Shown: piece by piece, positions 1 to 6,057 of the stretch
How positions within the stretch are numbered: position 1 is the first letter of the stretch
Layout: the number at the start of each line of letters is the position of its first letter
NCBI GenBank assembly: GCA_963696585.1
Contig: CAVOKW010000026.1
Location: 1-6,719 of the forward strand
Reading direction: 5' to 3'
DNA: 6,719 bases
Source: Parvibaculum sp963696585
GTDB lineage: Bacteria; Pseudomonadota; Alphaproteobacteria; Parvibaculales; Parvibaculaceae
Translations under genes and position numbers: made by a program
Notes under the pieces: model-generated
What the model saw: only the letters and a program-made list of their open reading frames with translations
The model's database searches: none
What the model was told of the DNA's origin: nothing

Positions 1-258
1 ACGGAACACGGTGAGGGGACCAAAGTTCACCGCCAGCGATATGTCGATGGCGACATGCAGTCCATCGGCTTTTTCGTGAAAGCGCAGAACATGCGTTCCC
101 ATCGGATCGCCGCCGCGATCCACGCGAAAGGCGATGGTGGGGTCGGCCGGAGCGACGTCGGGTCGTGCGGCAATGGCGGCCAGGGGGATTGAAACGGCCA
201 TTGCCGCAACCGTGACGAACACGGCAAGCATCGAAGGGAAGGGGGGGCGCCAGGACAT
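1..258 (-). CDS. Secreted DUF6134-like protein, N-terminal part (cut by window edge)
   Basis: This reading frame has no stop before the window edge, so only the first 86 residues are visible. The start is the ATG at 256-258, with AAGGAA about 10 bases upstream as a possible ribosome binding site. Residues 1-31 look like a Sec signal peptide: a short basic start, a hydrophobic stretch rich in Ala, Val and Leu (about 10-28), and an AIAA cleavage region near residue 30. The mature part reads as a beta-rich domain, with IAFRVDRGGDPMGTHVLRF at 42-60 and VAIDISLAVNFGPLTVFR at 69-86. That resembles the start of DUF6134 proteins, which are periplasmic or secreted and of unknown function. The family call is from memory of the motif pattern (a G-x-x-x-GTH turn followed by a strand ending in F-R). 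It lies 97 bases downstream of the methyltransferase gene and may be co-transcribed with it. Confidence 0.6.
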   Translation of the reverse strand, partial: MSWRPPFPSMLAVFVTVAAMAVSIPLAAIAARPDVAPADPTIAFRVDRGGDPMGTHVLRFHEKADGLHVAIDISLAVNFGPLTVFR

Positions 259-355
259 GAGACCGGGGTTCCTTGATCATGTTCAGCCGGCTTTCCCGCC
301 GACACTCTCAAGGATGGATACGCCGTCTCCGCCTTGGCGGATCACCCTTTTGCGC

Positions 356-1132
356 TCAGCGCTGCAATCGCGCCTGAAAATGCAGGAAAAGCGCCAGACT
401 CGCGGCAACGGTGGCATTGAGCGATTCCACCGCGCCGGTCGTTGGAATGGCCAGCCGCGCCACGTCGAGCGCTTCCGGCAGCCCCTTGCCTTCCTCGCCG
501 AGAATGAGCCGCATATGGGCGGGAAAGGCAAAGCCTGCCAGATTTTTGCCCGCGCCATCCAGCGCGAAAATCGGCCCGGCGACGTTGGCAAGCCCGTCCC
601 AGCCGGGGCCGCGCGCCAGCTTGAGCCGGAACTGCGCATTCGCCCCGGCGCGCATCGCCTTGGGGTGAAAGGGATGCGCCGCATCCGTCATCAGGACGAC
701 GCGCGTGACGCCAAAGGCCGCAGCACTGCGCATCAGCGCGCCGAGATTGGCCGGATCGCCCAGCGCGCAAAGGAGCTCCAGTCCCTCAGGCGGGCGGGTG
801 AGATCAGCCTTCGGCATGTCGGGCACGCGGCAGACAAGCAGCGGAAAGCCCGTCCCGGCATGGTCGAGCGACTGGAACAGCGGCGTCGACAGACGAAAGA
901 CATCAAGCCCCGCCGGCAGCGCCCATCCGGCAATATCCTCAGGCCGTGTCACCAAGAGCGCCTCGATCATGCCGGGCGAAGCGGCGAGCGCCTCCGGCAC
1001 GGTCTTGCGCCCGGCGAGAATGAAACGGCCATGTTTTTTGATGCCGCGCCCGTCATCCAGCGCCAGCCACACCCGCGCATGCGGGTTCTGCGGACTTTCA
1101 ATCACGCGCAGGAAAGGGGCCGGGCTGGTCAT
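356..1132 (-). CDS. SpoU/TrmH-family RNA 2'-O-methyltransferase
   Basis: A 258-residue SPOUT-class enzyme that should transfer a methyl group from S-adenosylmethionine to a ribose 2'-OH in rRNA or tRNA. The exact target cannot be read from sequence. Residues 1-105 form the substrate-binding region of SpoU proteins (FILAGRKTVPEAL at 38-50). The C-terminal half carries the three signature motifs: motif 1 around 127-141 (PANLGALMRSAAAFG, with Asn129 and Arg135), motif 2 at 211-219 (LGEEGKGLP, with Glu where many members have Asn), and motif 3 at 229-243 (IPTTGAVESLNATVA, with Ser237 and Asn239). Length is normal for the family. The ATG at 1130-1132 has only a weak GACGAG-like binding site. Upstream lies the tRNA-Thr 3' fragment. 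Before the hicAB element arrived, this gene would have followed the intact tRNA gene by about 50 bases and may have shared its promoter. Confidence 0.9.
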   Translation of the reverse strand: MTSPAPFLRVIESPQNPHARVWLALDDGRGIKKHGRFILAGRKTVPEALAASPGMIEALLVTRPEDIAGWALPAGLDVFRLSTPLFQSLDHAGTGFPLLVCRVPDMPKADLTRPPEGLELLCALGDPANLGALMRSAAAFGVTRVVLMTDAAHPFHPKAMRAGANAQFRLKLARGPGWDGLANVAGPIFALDGAGKNLAGFAFPAHMRLILGEEGKGLPEALDVARLAIPTTGAVESLNATVAASLALFLHFQARLQR

Positions 1133-1181
1133 GCGGGCTCGTCAGGCAAAAGGGGCGTCCAGCGCGCATTGTCGCAGAAAA

Positions 1182-1230
1182 TGGTGCTGTTGGAGAGGAT
1201 TGAACTCTCGGCCTCTCCCTTGCCAAGGGA
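1182..1230 (-). pseudogene. 3' fragment of tRNA-Thr (att-like copy)
   Basis: Read on the - strand, this is the tRNA-Thr sequence from the second base of the anticodon stem through the T arm, the 3' acceptor strand and CCA. The 5' acceptor strand and D arm are absent, and the upstream bases bear no resemblance to them. It matches the intact gene at 2144-2192 except at 1222, which turns the third anticodon base from U to C (GGU to GGC). The identity extends four bases beyond CCA, giving a 53-bp repeat (1178-1230). It cannot make a functional tRNA. The anticodon and T-arm hairpins could still fold in any transcript running from hicB into the methyltransferase gene. Confidence 0.9.
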
Positions 1231-1244
1231 AAGCGTCTTCGGAG

Positions 1245-1799
1245 TCATGAAGTCTTTGTACGTGCAGGTCGGCCCCGTATGGCTTTCATCGGGCGCAAAA
1301 CATGTGCTGTGCCTGAGCCGGATTTGGCCGATCGCAGCATTCGACGATTGGGGCCGGTATCGACCAGAGTCATGGTGATACTGAGGCCGACATGCTTGAG
1401 GGCTTCGGAGATGCTCGAGAGCGTTGAACTGTGAGTGGGATCAAGAAGTCTCTGCACGTTTCTTGTGTCGATATCCAAACTGCGAGCAAGATCGCTCTGA
1501 TTCATGCCTCTTGAACGCAAGGCATCGGATAAAAAAGCCTTCGCGGCAACATTCGGATCAACAGGTACGAGATATTCGCCCCGCTTTGAAACACTGGGCT
1601 CTGGAATGGGTGTACCGTCTTTGATGTAGCCGGCAATTGTCACATTGAGGGCGTCGCAAGCCATCTCAAAAGCTTCGTCTTCGGTGTTTCCCGATGTAAG
1701 CGCTTCGGGAAAATCCACGAAACCAACGAGGTACTCCCCCTCCACATTCGTGATGCGTGCAGGATAGGCAAGAGTGAGACCGATTGAGCGTTCGCTCAT
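1245..1799 (-). CDS. hicB: HicB-family antitoxin with C-terminal helix-turn-helix
   Basis: A 184-residue antitoxin that should bind and neutralise HicA and repress the operon. The N-terminal HicB domain (about 8-80) shows the typical YLVGFVDFPEALTSGNT segment at 23-39 followed by a helix with DEAFEMACDAL. Residues 84-145 form an XRE/MerR-like DNA-binding helix-turn-helix (FLSDALRSRGMNQSDLARSL at 89-108, then NVQRLL), ending in GLSITMTLV. Relatives such as E. coli HicB (138 residues) end about there. Here about 38 further residues follow (147-184), basic and low in hydrophobic residues. The tail's stop codon lies 14 bases from the tRNA-fragment repeat, so it may come from sequence joined at the element boundary. 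The start at 1797-1799 has GGAG eight bases upstream and lies 15 bases after the hicA stop. Confidence 0.9.
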   Translation of the reverse strand: MSERSIGLTLAYPARITNVEGEYLVGFVDFPEALTSGNTEDEAFEMACDALNVTIAGYIKDGTPIPEPSVSKRGEYLVPVDPNVAAKAFLSDALRSRGMNQSDLARSLDIDTRNVQRLLDPTHSSTLSSISEALKHVGLSITMTLVDTGPNRRMLRSAKSGSGTAHVLRPMKAIRGRPARTKTS

Positions 1800-1814
1800 G
1801 TTTGTGACTCCAAT

Positions 1815-2021
1815 CTAAAGATCGCCAGGGTCAATGCCGATCTGTTTGCACATGGCGTTCAAGAGCGCAGGACCAATTTCGCTATGCTTTACGGTCGTCC
1901 ACCGGGAGCCATAAGTCAGGCGTCGATGCGAACCTTTTCCTCGCGAGGAATCCACCGATACAATCACATCGCGCTTAGCGCCGAGGCGTTTGACCTTGCG
2001 TATGAATTCCCTGCCATTCAT
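1815..2021 (-). CDS. hicA: HicA-family mRNA interferase toxin
   Basis: A 68-residue toxin with the small double-stranded-RNA-binding-like fold of HicA, expected to cleave mRNA and arrest growth until bound by HicB. The catalytic histidine is His32 in RGKGSHRRL. N-terminal MNGREFIRKVKRLG matches the usual first helix of the family, and the C-terminal helix runs through LLNAMCKQIGI. I chose the ATG at 2019-2021. A longer frame from 2078 adds 19 residues that are unlike the family and would be translated from the promoter and operator DNA. No ribosome binding site precedes the chosen start, and the predicted transcription start falls on or next to the ATG, so the mRNA may be leaderless. It precedes hicB by 15 bases in the standard toxin-first order. 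Confidence 0.88.
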   Translation of the reverse strand: MNGREFIRKVKRLGAKRDVIVSVDSSRGKGSHRRLTYGSRWTTVKHSEIGPALLNAMCKQIGIDPGDL

Positions 2022-2027
2022 GATAGA

Positions 2028-2056
2028 TATATAGGACAAAATTGTCCCATTTGCAA
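2028..2056 (-). promoter_or_regulatory. Predicted hicAB promoter
   Basis: On the - strand, TTGCAA (2051-2056) and TATATA (2028-2033) are separated by exactly 17 bases. Each matches the sigma70 consensus at four of six positions, in a locally AT-rich stretch. The expected transcription start, six to eight bases past the -10 box, is at about 2020-2022, at the hicA start codon. Confidence 0.5.
2034..2047. promoter_or_regulatory. Candidate HicB/HicAB operator (GGACAA-AA-TTGTCC)
   Basis: An inverted repeat with perfect six-base arms and a two-base centre sits entirely between the predicted -35 and -10 boxes of hicAB. A repressor bound here would block RNA polymerase. The HicB here has a C-terminal helix-turn-helix, a class known to bind palindromes in its own promoter, so autoregulation at this site is the natural reading. 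The assignment is inferred from position and symmetry. Confidence 0.5.
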
Positions 2057-2139
2057 TAGCTTGAATTGCTGACAGCAAGCACGCGCGTGGATGTCACATT
2101 ATGTGTGCGATAAGCGCCATTAGCTTGAAAATCTCGGAA

Positions 2140-2218
<79 letters not shown>

Positions 2219-2459
2219 ATCGGGGCGTTCGGCCCGGCTCGGGTCAAATCGGACGGCAAGGCGGCCGCTGATGGATCGGCAGGCGCCTTCGCGAGCGGGC
2301 GGAAAGTGCCACAGCCCTCCCCATGGCGCAAGCCGCCAATGCCCGCCAAGCCCGGTTAATTCCGATCGCTTCCCGAGAGCGCCCCATTCCCTTGTTGACG
2401 GGTGGGCGACACGCGCCTAAATCTCGCCGGACCACCCCCCATTTGAAAGCCTGCGCGTC

Positions 2460-2690
2460 ATGAAAAGCCCCAAAACCACCGGCATGGACTTCAAAAAGCA
2501 CGCCCAGGGTCCGGCCCGCGCCGCCCAGACACAGGAAGCCCGCGAAAAGGCCGCCCGTCTGGCCGAAGCCCTGCGCGAAAACCTGAAAAAGCGCAAGGCC
2601 CAGAGCCGCGGTCGCCAGGAAGAGGGTCGTCAAGAGGAGGGTCGCGATTCGGCCACGGCCACGCCTGAAAAAGACCCCAAAGGGGCCTGA
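2460..2690 (+). CDS. Small charged protein encoded upstream of murA, function unknown
   Basis: A 76-residue, strongly charged protein with no signal peptide or membrane segment. Residues about 20-50 (AQTQEAREKAARLAEALREN, then LKKRKAQSR) form a predicted amphipathic, highly basic helix. The pattern R-L-x-x-A-L-R-x-N-L-x-x-R-K-A-Q resembles short hypothetical proteins I recall beside murA in other alphaproteobacteria. After it comes a five-residue tandem repeat, GRQEE-GRQEE-GR, made by a 15-bp DNA repeat at about 2609-2644, then an acidic and Lys-rich end. No good ribosome binding site precedes the ATG at 2460; Met9 is an alternative start. The opposite-strand frame over the same bases gives a hydrophobic protein resembling nothing I know, so I prefer this strand. 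Confidence 0.6.
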   Translation: MKSPKTTGMDFKKHAQGPARAAQTQEAREKAARLAEALRENLKKRKAQSRGRQEEGRQEEGRDSATATPEKDPKGA

Positions 2691-2691
2691 T

Positions 2692-2709
2692 GCTTCGGGC
2701 CTGCGCGGC
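2692..2709 (+). repeat. 18-bp direct repeat, copy 1
   Basis: GCTTCGGGCCTGCGCGGC, starting two bases after the stop of the small upstream gene. It is identical to 2763-2780. Confidence 0.85.
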
Positions 2710-2738
2710 GCCGGGTTTCCCGTGGCGGCCCCATCCTC

Positions 2739-2744
2739 TATAAC
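2739..2744 (+). promoter_or_regulatory. Possible -10 box of a murA promoter
   Basis: TATAAC matches the sigma70 -10 consensus at five of six positions and lies 56 bases before the murA start. The region 16-17 bases upstream (TTTCCC/TTCCCG) is a poor -35 box. If used, transcription would begin near 2751, just before the stem-loop at 2756-2775. Confidence 0.3.
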
Positions 2745-2755
2745 TCGCGCTTCAG

Positions 2756-2775
2756 GCAGGCCGCTTCGGGCCTGC
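2756..2775 (+). other. Stem-loop in the murA leader, including 18-bp repeat copy 2 (2763-2780)
   Basis: GCAGGCC (2756-2762) pairs perfectly with GGCCTGC (2769-2775) across a six-base loop. The second 18-bp repeat copy supplies the loop and 3' arm. A further, longer-range complement exists between CCGGG-TTTCCC (2711-2721) and GGGAAAG-CCCGG (2782-2793), with one bulged base. There is no U-run, so it does not look like an intrinsic terminator. Confidence 0.4.
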
Positions 2776-2800
2776 GCGGCAGGGAAAGCCCGGACATTCC

Positions 2801-4072
2801 ATGGATACGATTCACATTCGCGGCGGCAATCGCCTCAACGGCACGATCGGGATCAGCGGCGCGAAAAACGCCGCCCTGCCGCTCCTGACGGCGGCGCTCC
2901 TGACCGCCGAGCCGCTGCGTCTGGGCAATGTGCCCCGCCTCACCGACATCCGCACACTGACAAAACTGCTCGGTGTCCTCGGCACCATCATCACGCGTGA
3001 AACGAGCGATCACGCCGACACGCTGACCCTGCGCACGCCCGAAATCCTCTCGACCACCGCGCCCTATGAAATCGTCTCGCAGATCCGTGCGAGCTTCTGG
3101 GTGCTCGGGCCGCTGCTGGCGCGTTGCCATTATGCCCGCGTGTCGCTGCCCGGCGGCTGCGCCATTGGCGCGCGGCCCGTCGATCTCTACATCAAGGGCC
3201 TCCAGAAAATGGGCACCGAGATCGATCTCGTCGATGGCTATGTCGTCGCCAGGGCCGAAGGCGGCTTGAAGGGCGCGGTCATCCGCTCGCCCATCGTCTC
3301 GGTCGGCGCGACGCATACGCTGATGATGGCGGCAACGCTGGCCGACGGCGAAACCGTGCTCGAAAATGCCGCTCGTGAACCCGAAGTCAGCGACCTTGCC
3401 AATTGTCTCGTCGCCATGGGCGCGAAGATTTCAGGCATTGGCACATCGACACTGCGCATCGAAGGCGTCGAAAAGCTGCATGGCGCAACTTATAACGTGA
3501 TTGCCGACCGCATCGAGGCTGGCACCTATGCCATTGCCGCCGCCATGACGGGGGGCGATGTGACGCTTGCGGGCGTTGAGGGCGAAACCTTTGAAGCCGC
3601 ATTGTCGGTGCTGCGCGCCGCCGGGGCCGAAGTTGAAACCCGGCAGGGTGCCGTCCGCATCATGCGGAATGGCCATCGCTTGCAGGCAACCGATGTTGTG
3701 ACGCAGGTTTTCCCGGGCTTCCCGACCGACCTTCAGGCCCAGTTCATGGCGCTGATGACGGTTGCCGAGGGTGAATCCGAAATCACCGAAACGATTTTTG
3801 AAAACCGCTTCATGCATGTGCAGGAGCTTGCGCGTTTTGGCGCCAATATCTCGCTTCATGGCGACAAGGCGTTGGTGCATGGCGTGGACAGGCTCAAGGG
3901 CGCGCCGGTCATGGCCAGCGATCTTCGCGCGTCGGCCGCTCTCATCATTGCCGGCCTTGCCGCCGAGGGCGAGACAGTGATCAATCGCGTCTACCATCTT
4001 GATCGCGGCTTTGAGCGCATCGAGGCCAAGCTCTCGGCCTGCGGGGCCGAGATATGGCGTGAAAAAGCCTGA
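2801..4072 (+). CDS. murA: UDP-N-acetylglucosamine 1-carboxyvinyltransferase (MurA)
   Basis: Cytosolic enzyme of 423 residues that transfers the enolpyruvyl group of phosphoenolpyruvate to UDP-GlcNAc, the first committed step of peptidoglycan synthesis. The substrate lysine is Lys22 in SGAKNAALP. The catalytic cysteine is Cys120 in LPGGCAIGARPVDLY, so the enzyme is the Cys form targeted by fosfomycin rather than a Cys-to-Asp variant. Arg96 (QIRASFW) and Arg125 match the active-site arginines, and Asp310 in GFPTDLQAQFMAL matches the catalytic aspartate. Other family blocks are TIFENRFMHVQEL (331-343), DLRASAALIIAGLAAEG (374-390) and YHLDRGFERIE (398-408). Length is normal. The ATG at 2801 fits the family start; an AGGGA about 15 bases upstream is a poor binding site and lies within potential RNA structure. 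DUF2948 follows after 23 bases. Confidence 0.97.
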   Translation: MDTIHIRGGNRLNGTIGISGAKNAALPLLTAALLTAEPLRLGNVPRLTDIRTLTKLLGVLGTIITRETSDHADTLTLRTPEILSTTAPYEIVSQIRASFWVLGPLLARCHYARVSLPGGCAIGARPVDLYIKGLQKMGTEIDLVDGYVVARAEGGLKGAVIRSPIVSVGATHTLMMAATLADGETVLENAAREPEVSDLANCLVAMGAKISGIGTSTLRIEGVEKLHGATYNVIADRIEAGTYAIAAAMTGGDVTLAGVEGETFEAALSVLRAAGAEVETRQGAVRIMRNGHRLQATDVVTQVFPGFPTDLQAQFMALMTVAEGESEITETIFENRFMHVQELARFGANISLHGDKALVHGVDRLKGAPVMASDLRASAALIIAGLAAEGETVINRVYHLDRGFERIEAKLSACGAEIWREKA

Positions 4073-4095
4073 GACAGAGAACGGACAATGAGCGC

Positions 4096-4536
4096 ATGAG
4101 CGGCCTTCGCCTCCTCGCCGAAGACAGTGACGATCTCGACATCATCTCCGCTGCCTTGCAGGATGCGGTAACGCTGGTGCGCGACATCGCCTGGCTGCCC
4201 TCGTCGCGACGCTTTGCCATGGTCGTCAATCGCTTCCAATGGGAAGGCGAGGGCAAGGCACGACATCATGGCCACGCCCGTGTCCGCGCCGGTCTGCATT
4301 TCGACAATGTGCTGAAGGTCCAGACGCGCCATATCGCGCAGGATCGGCCCCATGGTGTCGTCAATCTGCTGGCAATCCGCTTTGCCCTGCTGGAGGCGCC
4401 GTCGGGCATTGTGACGCTGACTTTTTCGGGCGGCGCCGAAATCCGGCTTGAGGTTGAGGCGCTCGACGCCCGTTTGAGCGATATGGGCCTCACATGGGAA
4501 ACGAAGAACCTTCCCGATCACGGGATAGATGAGTAA
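4096..4536 (+). CDS. DUF2948 family protein
   Basis: A 146-residue cytosolic protein of unknown function, recognised by the start RLLAEDSDDLDIISAALQDA (5-24), the central FAMVVNRFQWE (40-50), and the C-terminal GGAEIRLEVEALDARLSDMG (111-130). This family is typically encoded between murA and hisD in alphaproteobacteria, as here. The start at 4096 gives the family N-terminus MSGLRLLAED. An out-of-frame ATG at 4088 opens a three-codon frame whose TGA overlaps the real ATG (ATGA at 4096-4099). hisD begins five bases after the stop, so the two are surely co-transcribed and possibly translationally coupled. No catalytic motif is visible. Confidence 0.88.
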   Translation: MSGLRLLAEDSDDLDIISAALQDAVTLVRDIAWLPSSRRFAMVVNRFQWEGEGKARHHGHARVRAGLHFDNVLKVQTRHIAQDRPHGVVNLLAIRFALLEAPSGIVTLTFSGGAEIRLEVEALDARLSDMGLTWETKNLPDHGIDE

Positions 4537-4541
4537 AGCAA

Positions 4542-5843
4542 ATGGCTCTCCGCCTCGACGCCAGAGACAAAAATTTCGCTGCTGATTTTGCGCGCCTTCT
4601 GACCGGCAAGCGCGAAGCCTCGGTCGATGTGAACGACACGGTGAGCGCGATCATTGCCGATATGCGCAAGCGTGGCGACGAGGCATTGGTGGAACTGACG
4701 CGCAAGTTTGATCGCCTGCCGGAATTGACCGTGGCGACGCTGCGCATTTCCGACGCCGATCTGGATGCGGCGACCGCTGCCTGCGACGCTGAAACGCTCG
4801 ATGCGCTGCGTCTTGCCGCCGCGCGCATCCGCGCCTATCACGAAAAGCAGAAGCCGGTCGATGCCCGCTACACGGATGAAGCAGGCGTCGAGCTCGGCCA
4901 TCGCTGGACGGCGGTCGCCGCAGCGGGGCTCTATGTGCCCGGCGGCACGGCGAATTATCCAAGTTCCGTGTTGATGAACGCCATTCCGGCCAAGGTCGCA
5001 GGCGTCAAGCGTCTCGTCATGGTCGTGCCGACGCCCGATGGCATAATCAATCCGCTGGTGCTTGCCGCCGCAAGGCTTGCAGGGGTTGACGAGGTTTATC
5101 GGGTCGGTGGCGCACAGGCCGTGGCGGCGCTGGCTTACGGCACGGCAACGATTGCGCCAGTGGACAAGATCGTCGGCCCGGGCAATGCCTGGGTCGCGGC
5201 GGCCAAGCGTCAGGTCTTTGGCATCGTCGGCATCGACATGATCGCCGGCCCCTCTGAAATCCTCGTCGTTGCTGACCGCGACAATGACCCGGACTGGATT
5301 GCCGCTGATCTCCTCTCTCAGGCCGAGCATGATGTCTCCTCGCAGTCGATCCTGATCACCGATGATGCGGATTTCGCCGATGCGGTCGAAGCCGCTGTCG
5401 CGCGCCAGTTGAAGCGCCTGCCGCGCGAAACCACGGCGAGCCAGAGCTGGGCGGACTTTGGCGCCGTCATCACGGTCGCCGCCCTTTCTGACTGTGTGCC
5501 GCTGGTCGATGCGCTGGCACCCGAGCATCTCGAAATCGCGCTCGAAGACCCCGAACCGCTTGCCGCGCGCATCTCCAATGCCGGGGCGATTTTTCTGGGC
5601 CGTTACACGCCGGAAGCGATTGGCGACTATGTGGCGGGCACCAATCACGTGCTGCCAACCGCCCGCTCGGCGCGCTTCTCCTCGGGTCTCTCGGTTCTTG
5701 ATTTCATGAAACGCACCTCGCTGGTGCGCTGCGATGCGGCATCGCTTGCCGCCATCGGCCCGGCCGCACTGGCGCTGGCGCGTGCCGAAGGGCTTGACGC
5801 CCATGGTCGCTCGGTCGCCATCCGGCTCAACAAACAGATTTAA
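4542..5843 (+). CDS. hisD: Histidinol dehydrogenase (HisD)
   Basis: Zinc enzyme of 433 residues that oxidises L-histidinol to L-histidine in two NAD-dependent steps, the end of histidine biosynthesis. Zinc ligands are in place: Gln260 and His263 in LLSQAEHD, Asp362 in EAIGDYVAGTNHVLPT, and His421 in LDAHGRSVAIR. The catalytic Glu328-His329 pair is in LAPEHLEI. The NAD-binding part holds YVPGGTANYPSSVLMNAIPA (131-150) and VGPGNAWVAAAKRQVFG (211-227). Length is normal and the frame is intact. It starts five bases after DUF2948; AAAG is the only weak binding site, in keeping with coupling to upstream translation. The gene's usual alphaproteobacterial followers are not present here; a repeat-flanked parDE cassette begins 15 bases after its stop. 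Confidence 0.97.
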   Translation: MALRLDARDKNFAADFARLLTGKREASVDVNDTVSAIIADMRKRGDEALVELTRKFDRLPELTVATLRISDADLDAATAACDAETLDALRLAAARIRAYHEKQKPVDARYTDEAGVELGHRWTAVAAAGLYVPGGTANYPSSVLMNAIPAKVAGVKRLVMVVPTPDGIINPLVLAAARLAGVDEVYRVGGAQAVAALAYGTATIAPVDKIVGPGNAWVAAAKRQVFGIVGIDMIAGPSEILVVADRDNDPDWIAADLLSQAEHDVSSQSILITDDADFADAVEAAVARQLKRLPRETTASQSWADFGAVITVAALSDCVPLVDALAPEHLEIALEDPEPLAARISNAGAIFLGRYTPEAIGDYVAGTNHVLPTARSARFSSGLSVLDFMKRTSLVRCDAASLAAIGPAALALARAEGLDAHGRSVAIRLNKQI

Positions 5844-5858
5844 GCGGGCAAATCAGAC

Positions 5859-5885
5859 TAGGTGACATGCCCATAAAGGGGATTC
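5859..5885 (+). repeat. 27-bp direct repeat flanking parDE, copy 1
   Basis: Begins TAGGTGACATGC and ends GGGGATTC. It matches 6601-6627 at 25 of 27 positions in the same orientation. Both copies contain the small dyad CCC-ATAA-GGG. It sits 15 bases after the hisD stop and is followed by the perfect palindrome CCAAATTTGG (5886-5895), which copy 2 lacks. Confidence 0.85.
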
Positions 5886-5910
5886 CCAAATTTGGCGAAC
5901 AGTGATTCAG

Positions 5911-5928
5911 ACTTCCAACGACGGAAGT
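5911..5928 (+). other. Small perfect inverted repeat
   Basis: ACTTCC-AACGAC-GGAAGT, six-base arms around a six-base loop, followed by TT only. It lies in the 214-base gene-free stretch between hisD and parD. It is too weak and has too few Us to call a terminator. Confidence 0.3.
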
Positions 5929-5999
5929 TTGCGATGGCGCGGTTCAGGCAGATTGGGGGAAAGCGGCCTGCGCGCGCCGGTCAGGTCGATGTCCCTCAC

Positions 6000-6030
6000 G
6001 CATAAATTGACAATCTTTGTCAATTTATGC
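6000..6030. promoter_or_regulatory. Perfect palindrome with -35 box: parDE operator and promoter
   Basis: GCATAAATTGACAA (6000-6013) and TTGTCAATTTATGC (6017-6030) are exact inverted copies around a three-base centre. The left arm contains a consensus TTGACA at 6007-6012. No good -10 box follows; CATGAC at 6031-6036 is the nearest at 18-base spacing. The palindrome ends 15 bases before the parD ribosome binding site. ParD proteins bind such symmetric sites as ribbon-helix-helix dimers, so it is most likely the autoregulatory operator. Confidence 0.65.
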
Positions 6031-6057
6031 CATGACACAGCTAACAGGAGGCTTTTC

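Larger units (their letters stand above)
1178..2139. mobile_element. 962-bp hicAB element inserted at the 3' part of tRNA-Thr
   Basis: One unit of the direct repeat plus the payload measures 962 bp. The repeat copies are 1178-1230 and 2140-2192 (53 bp, one mismatch), in the same orientation. The intact tRNA gene stands at one end and the truncated copy at the other, as in islands inserted by tyrosine recombinases that cross over in or near the anticodon loop. The only genes inside are hicA and hicB; no integrase, excisionase or transposase is present. The promoter end of the payload is AT-rich: 2021-2080 has 22 G or C in 60, against 36 in 60 for 4201-4260 in the DUF2948 gene. The structure is seen directly. 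That it moved by site-specific recombination, and whether it is a remnant or a non-autonomous element, is inference. Confidence 0.7.

Noticed and set aside
1182..1230. A tRNA-Ala with anticodon GGC
   Set aside because: The anticodon would fit, but there is no D arm or 5' acceptor strand, and the body is tRNA-Thr sequence. It is a fragment.
134..1378. Long + strand frame of 414 codons
   Set aside because: It lies antisense to the methyltransferase gene, runs through the tRNA fragment and the end of hicB, has no recognisable domain, and owes its length to GC-rich codon bias on the other strand.
2022..2078. N-terminal extension of hicA to a start at 2078
   Set aside because: The extra 19 residues overlap the promoter and operator and are not part of the HicA family.
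2095..2105. CACAT-T-ATGTG inverted repeat between the tRNA and hicA
   Set aside because: Arms are only five bases, there is no U-run for a terminator, and it lies upstream of the predicted hicAB promoter. It is probably chance.
2219..2247. tRNA-Thr promoter (TTGACC at 2242-2247 on the - strand)
   Set aside because: The -35-like box is reasonable, but the expected -10 position reads CCCGAT, matching only two of six consensus bases.
2244..2633. - strand frame of 129 codons with a hydrophobic start
   Set aside because: It overlaps the small charged gene on the + strand. The apparent membrane segment arises from reading Lys/Glu/Ala codons backwards.
2692..2780. CRISPR-like repeat
   Set aside because: There are only two copies, the spacer-sized gap does not recur, and no cas genes are present.
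4088..4099. Three-codon frame ATG-AGC-GCA-TGA overlapping the DUF2948 start
   Set aside because: It could aid re-initiation, but a frame this short arises easily by chance and there is no support from sequence alone.
4518..5804. Long - strand frame of 428 codons
   Set aside because: It is the mirror of hisD, which has all catalytic residues and normal length. The - strand product is rich in Arg, Gly and His and resembles no family.
5902..6057. N-terminal extension of parD to a start at 5902
   Set aside because: It would translate the palindromic operator; the AGGAGG at 6046-6051 and the family N-terminus fix the start at 6058.
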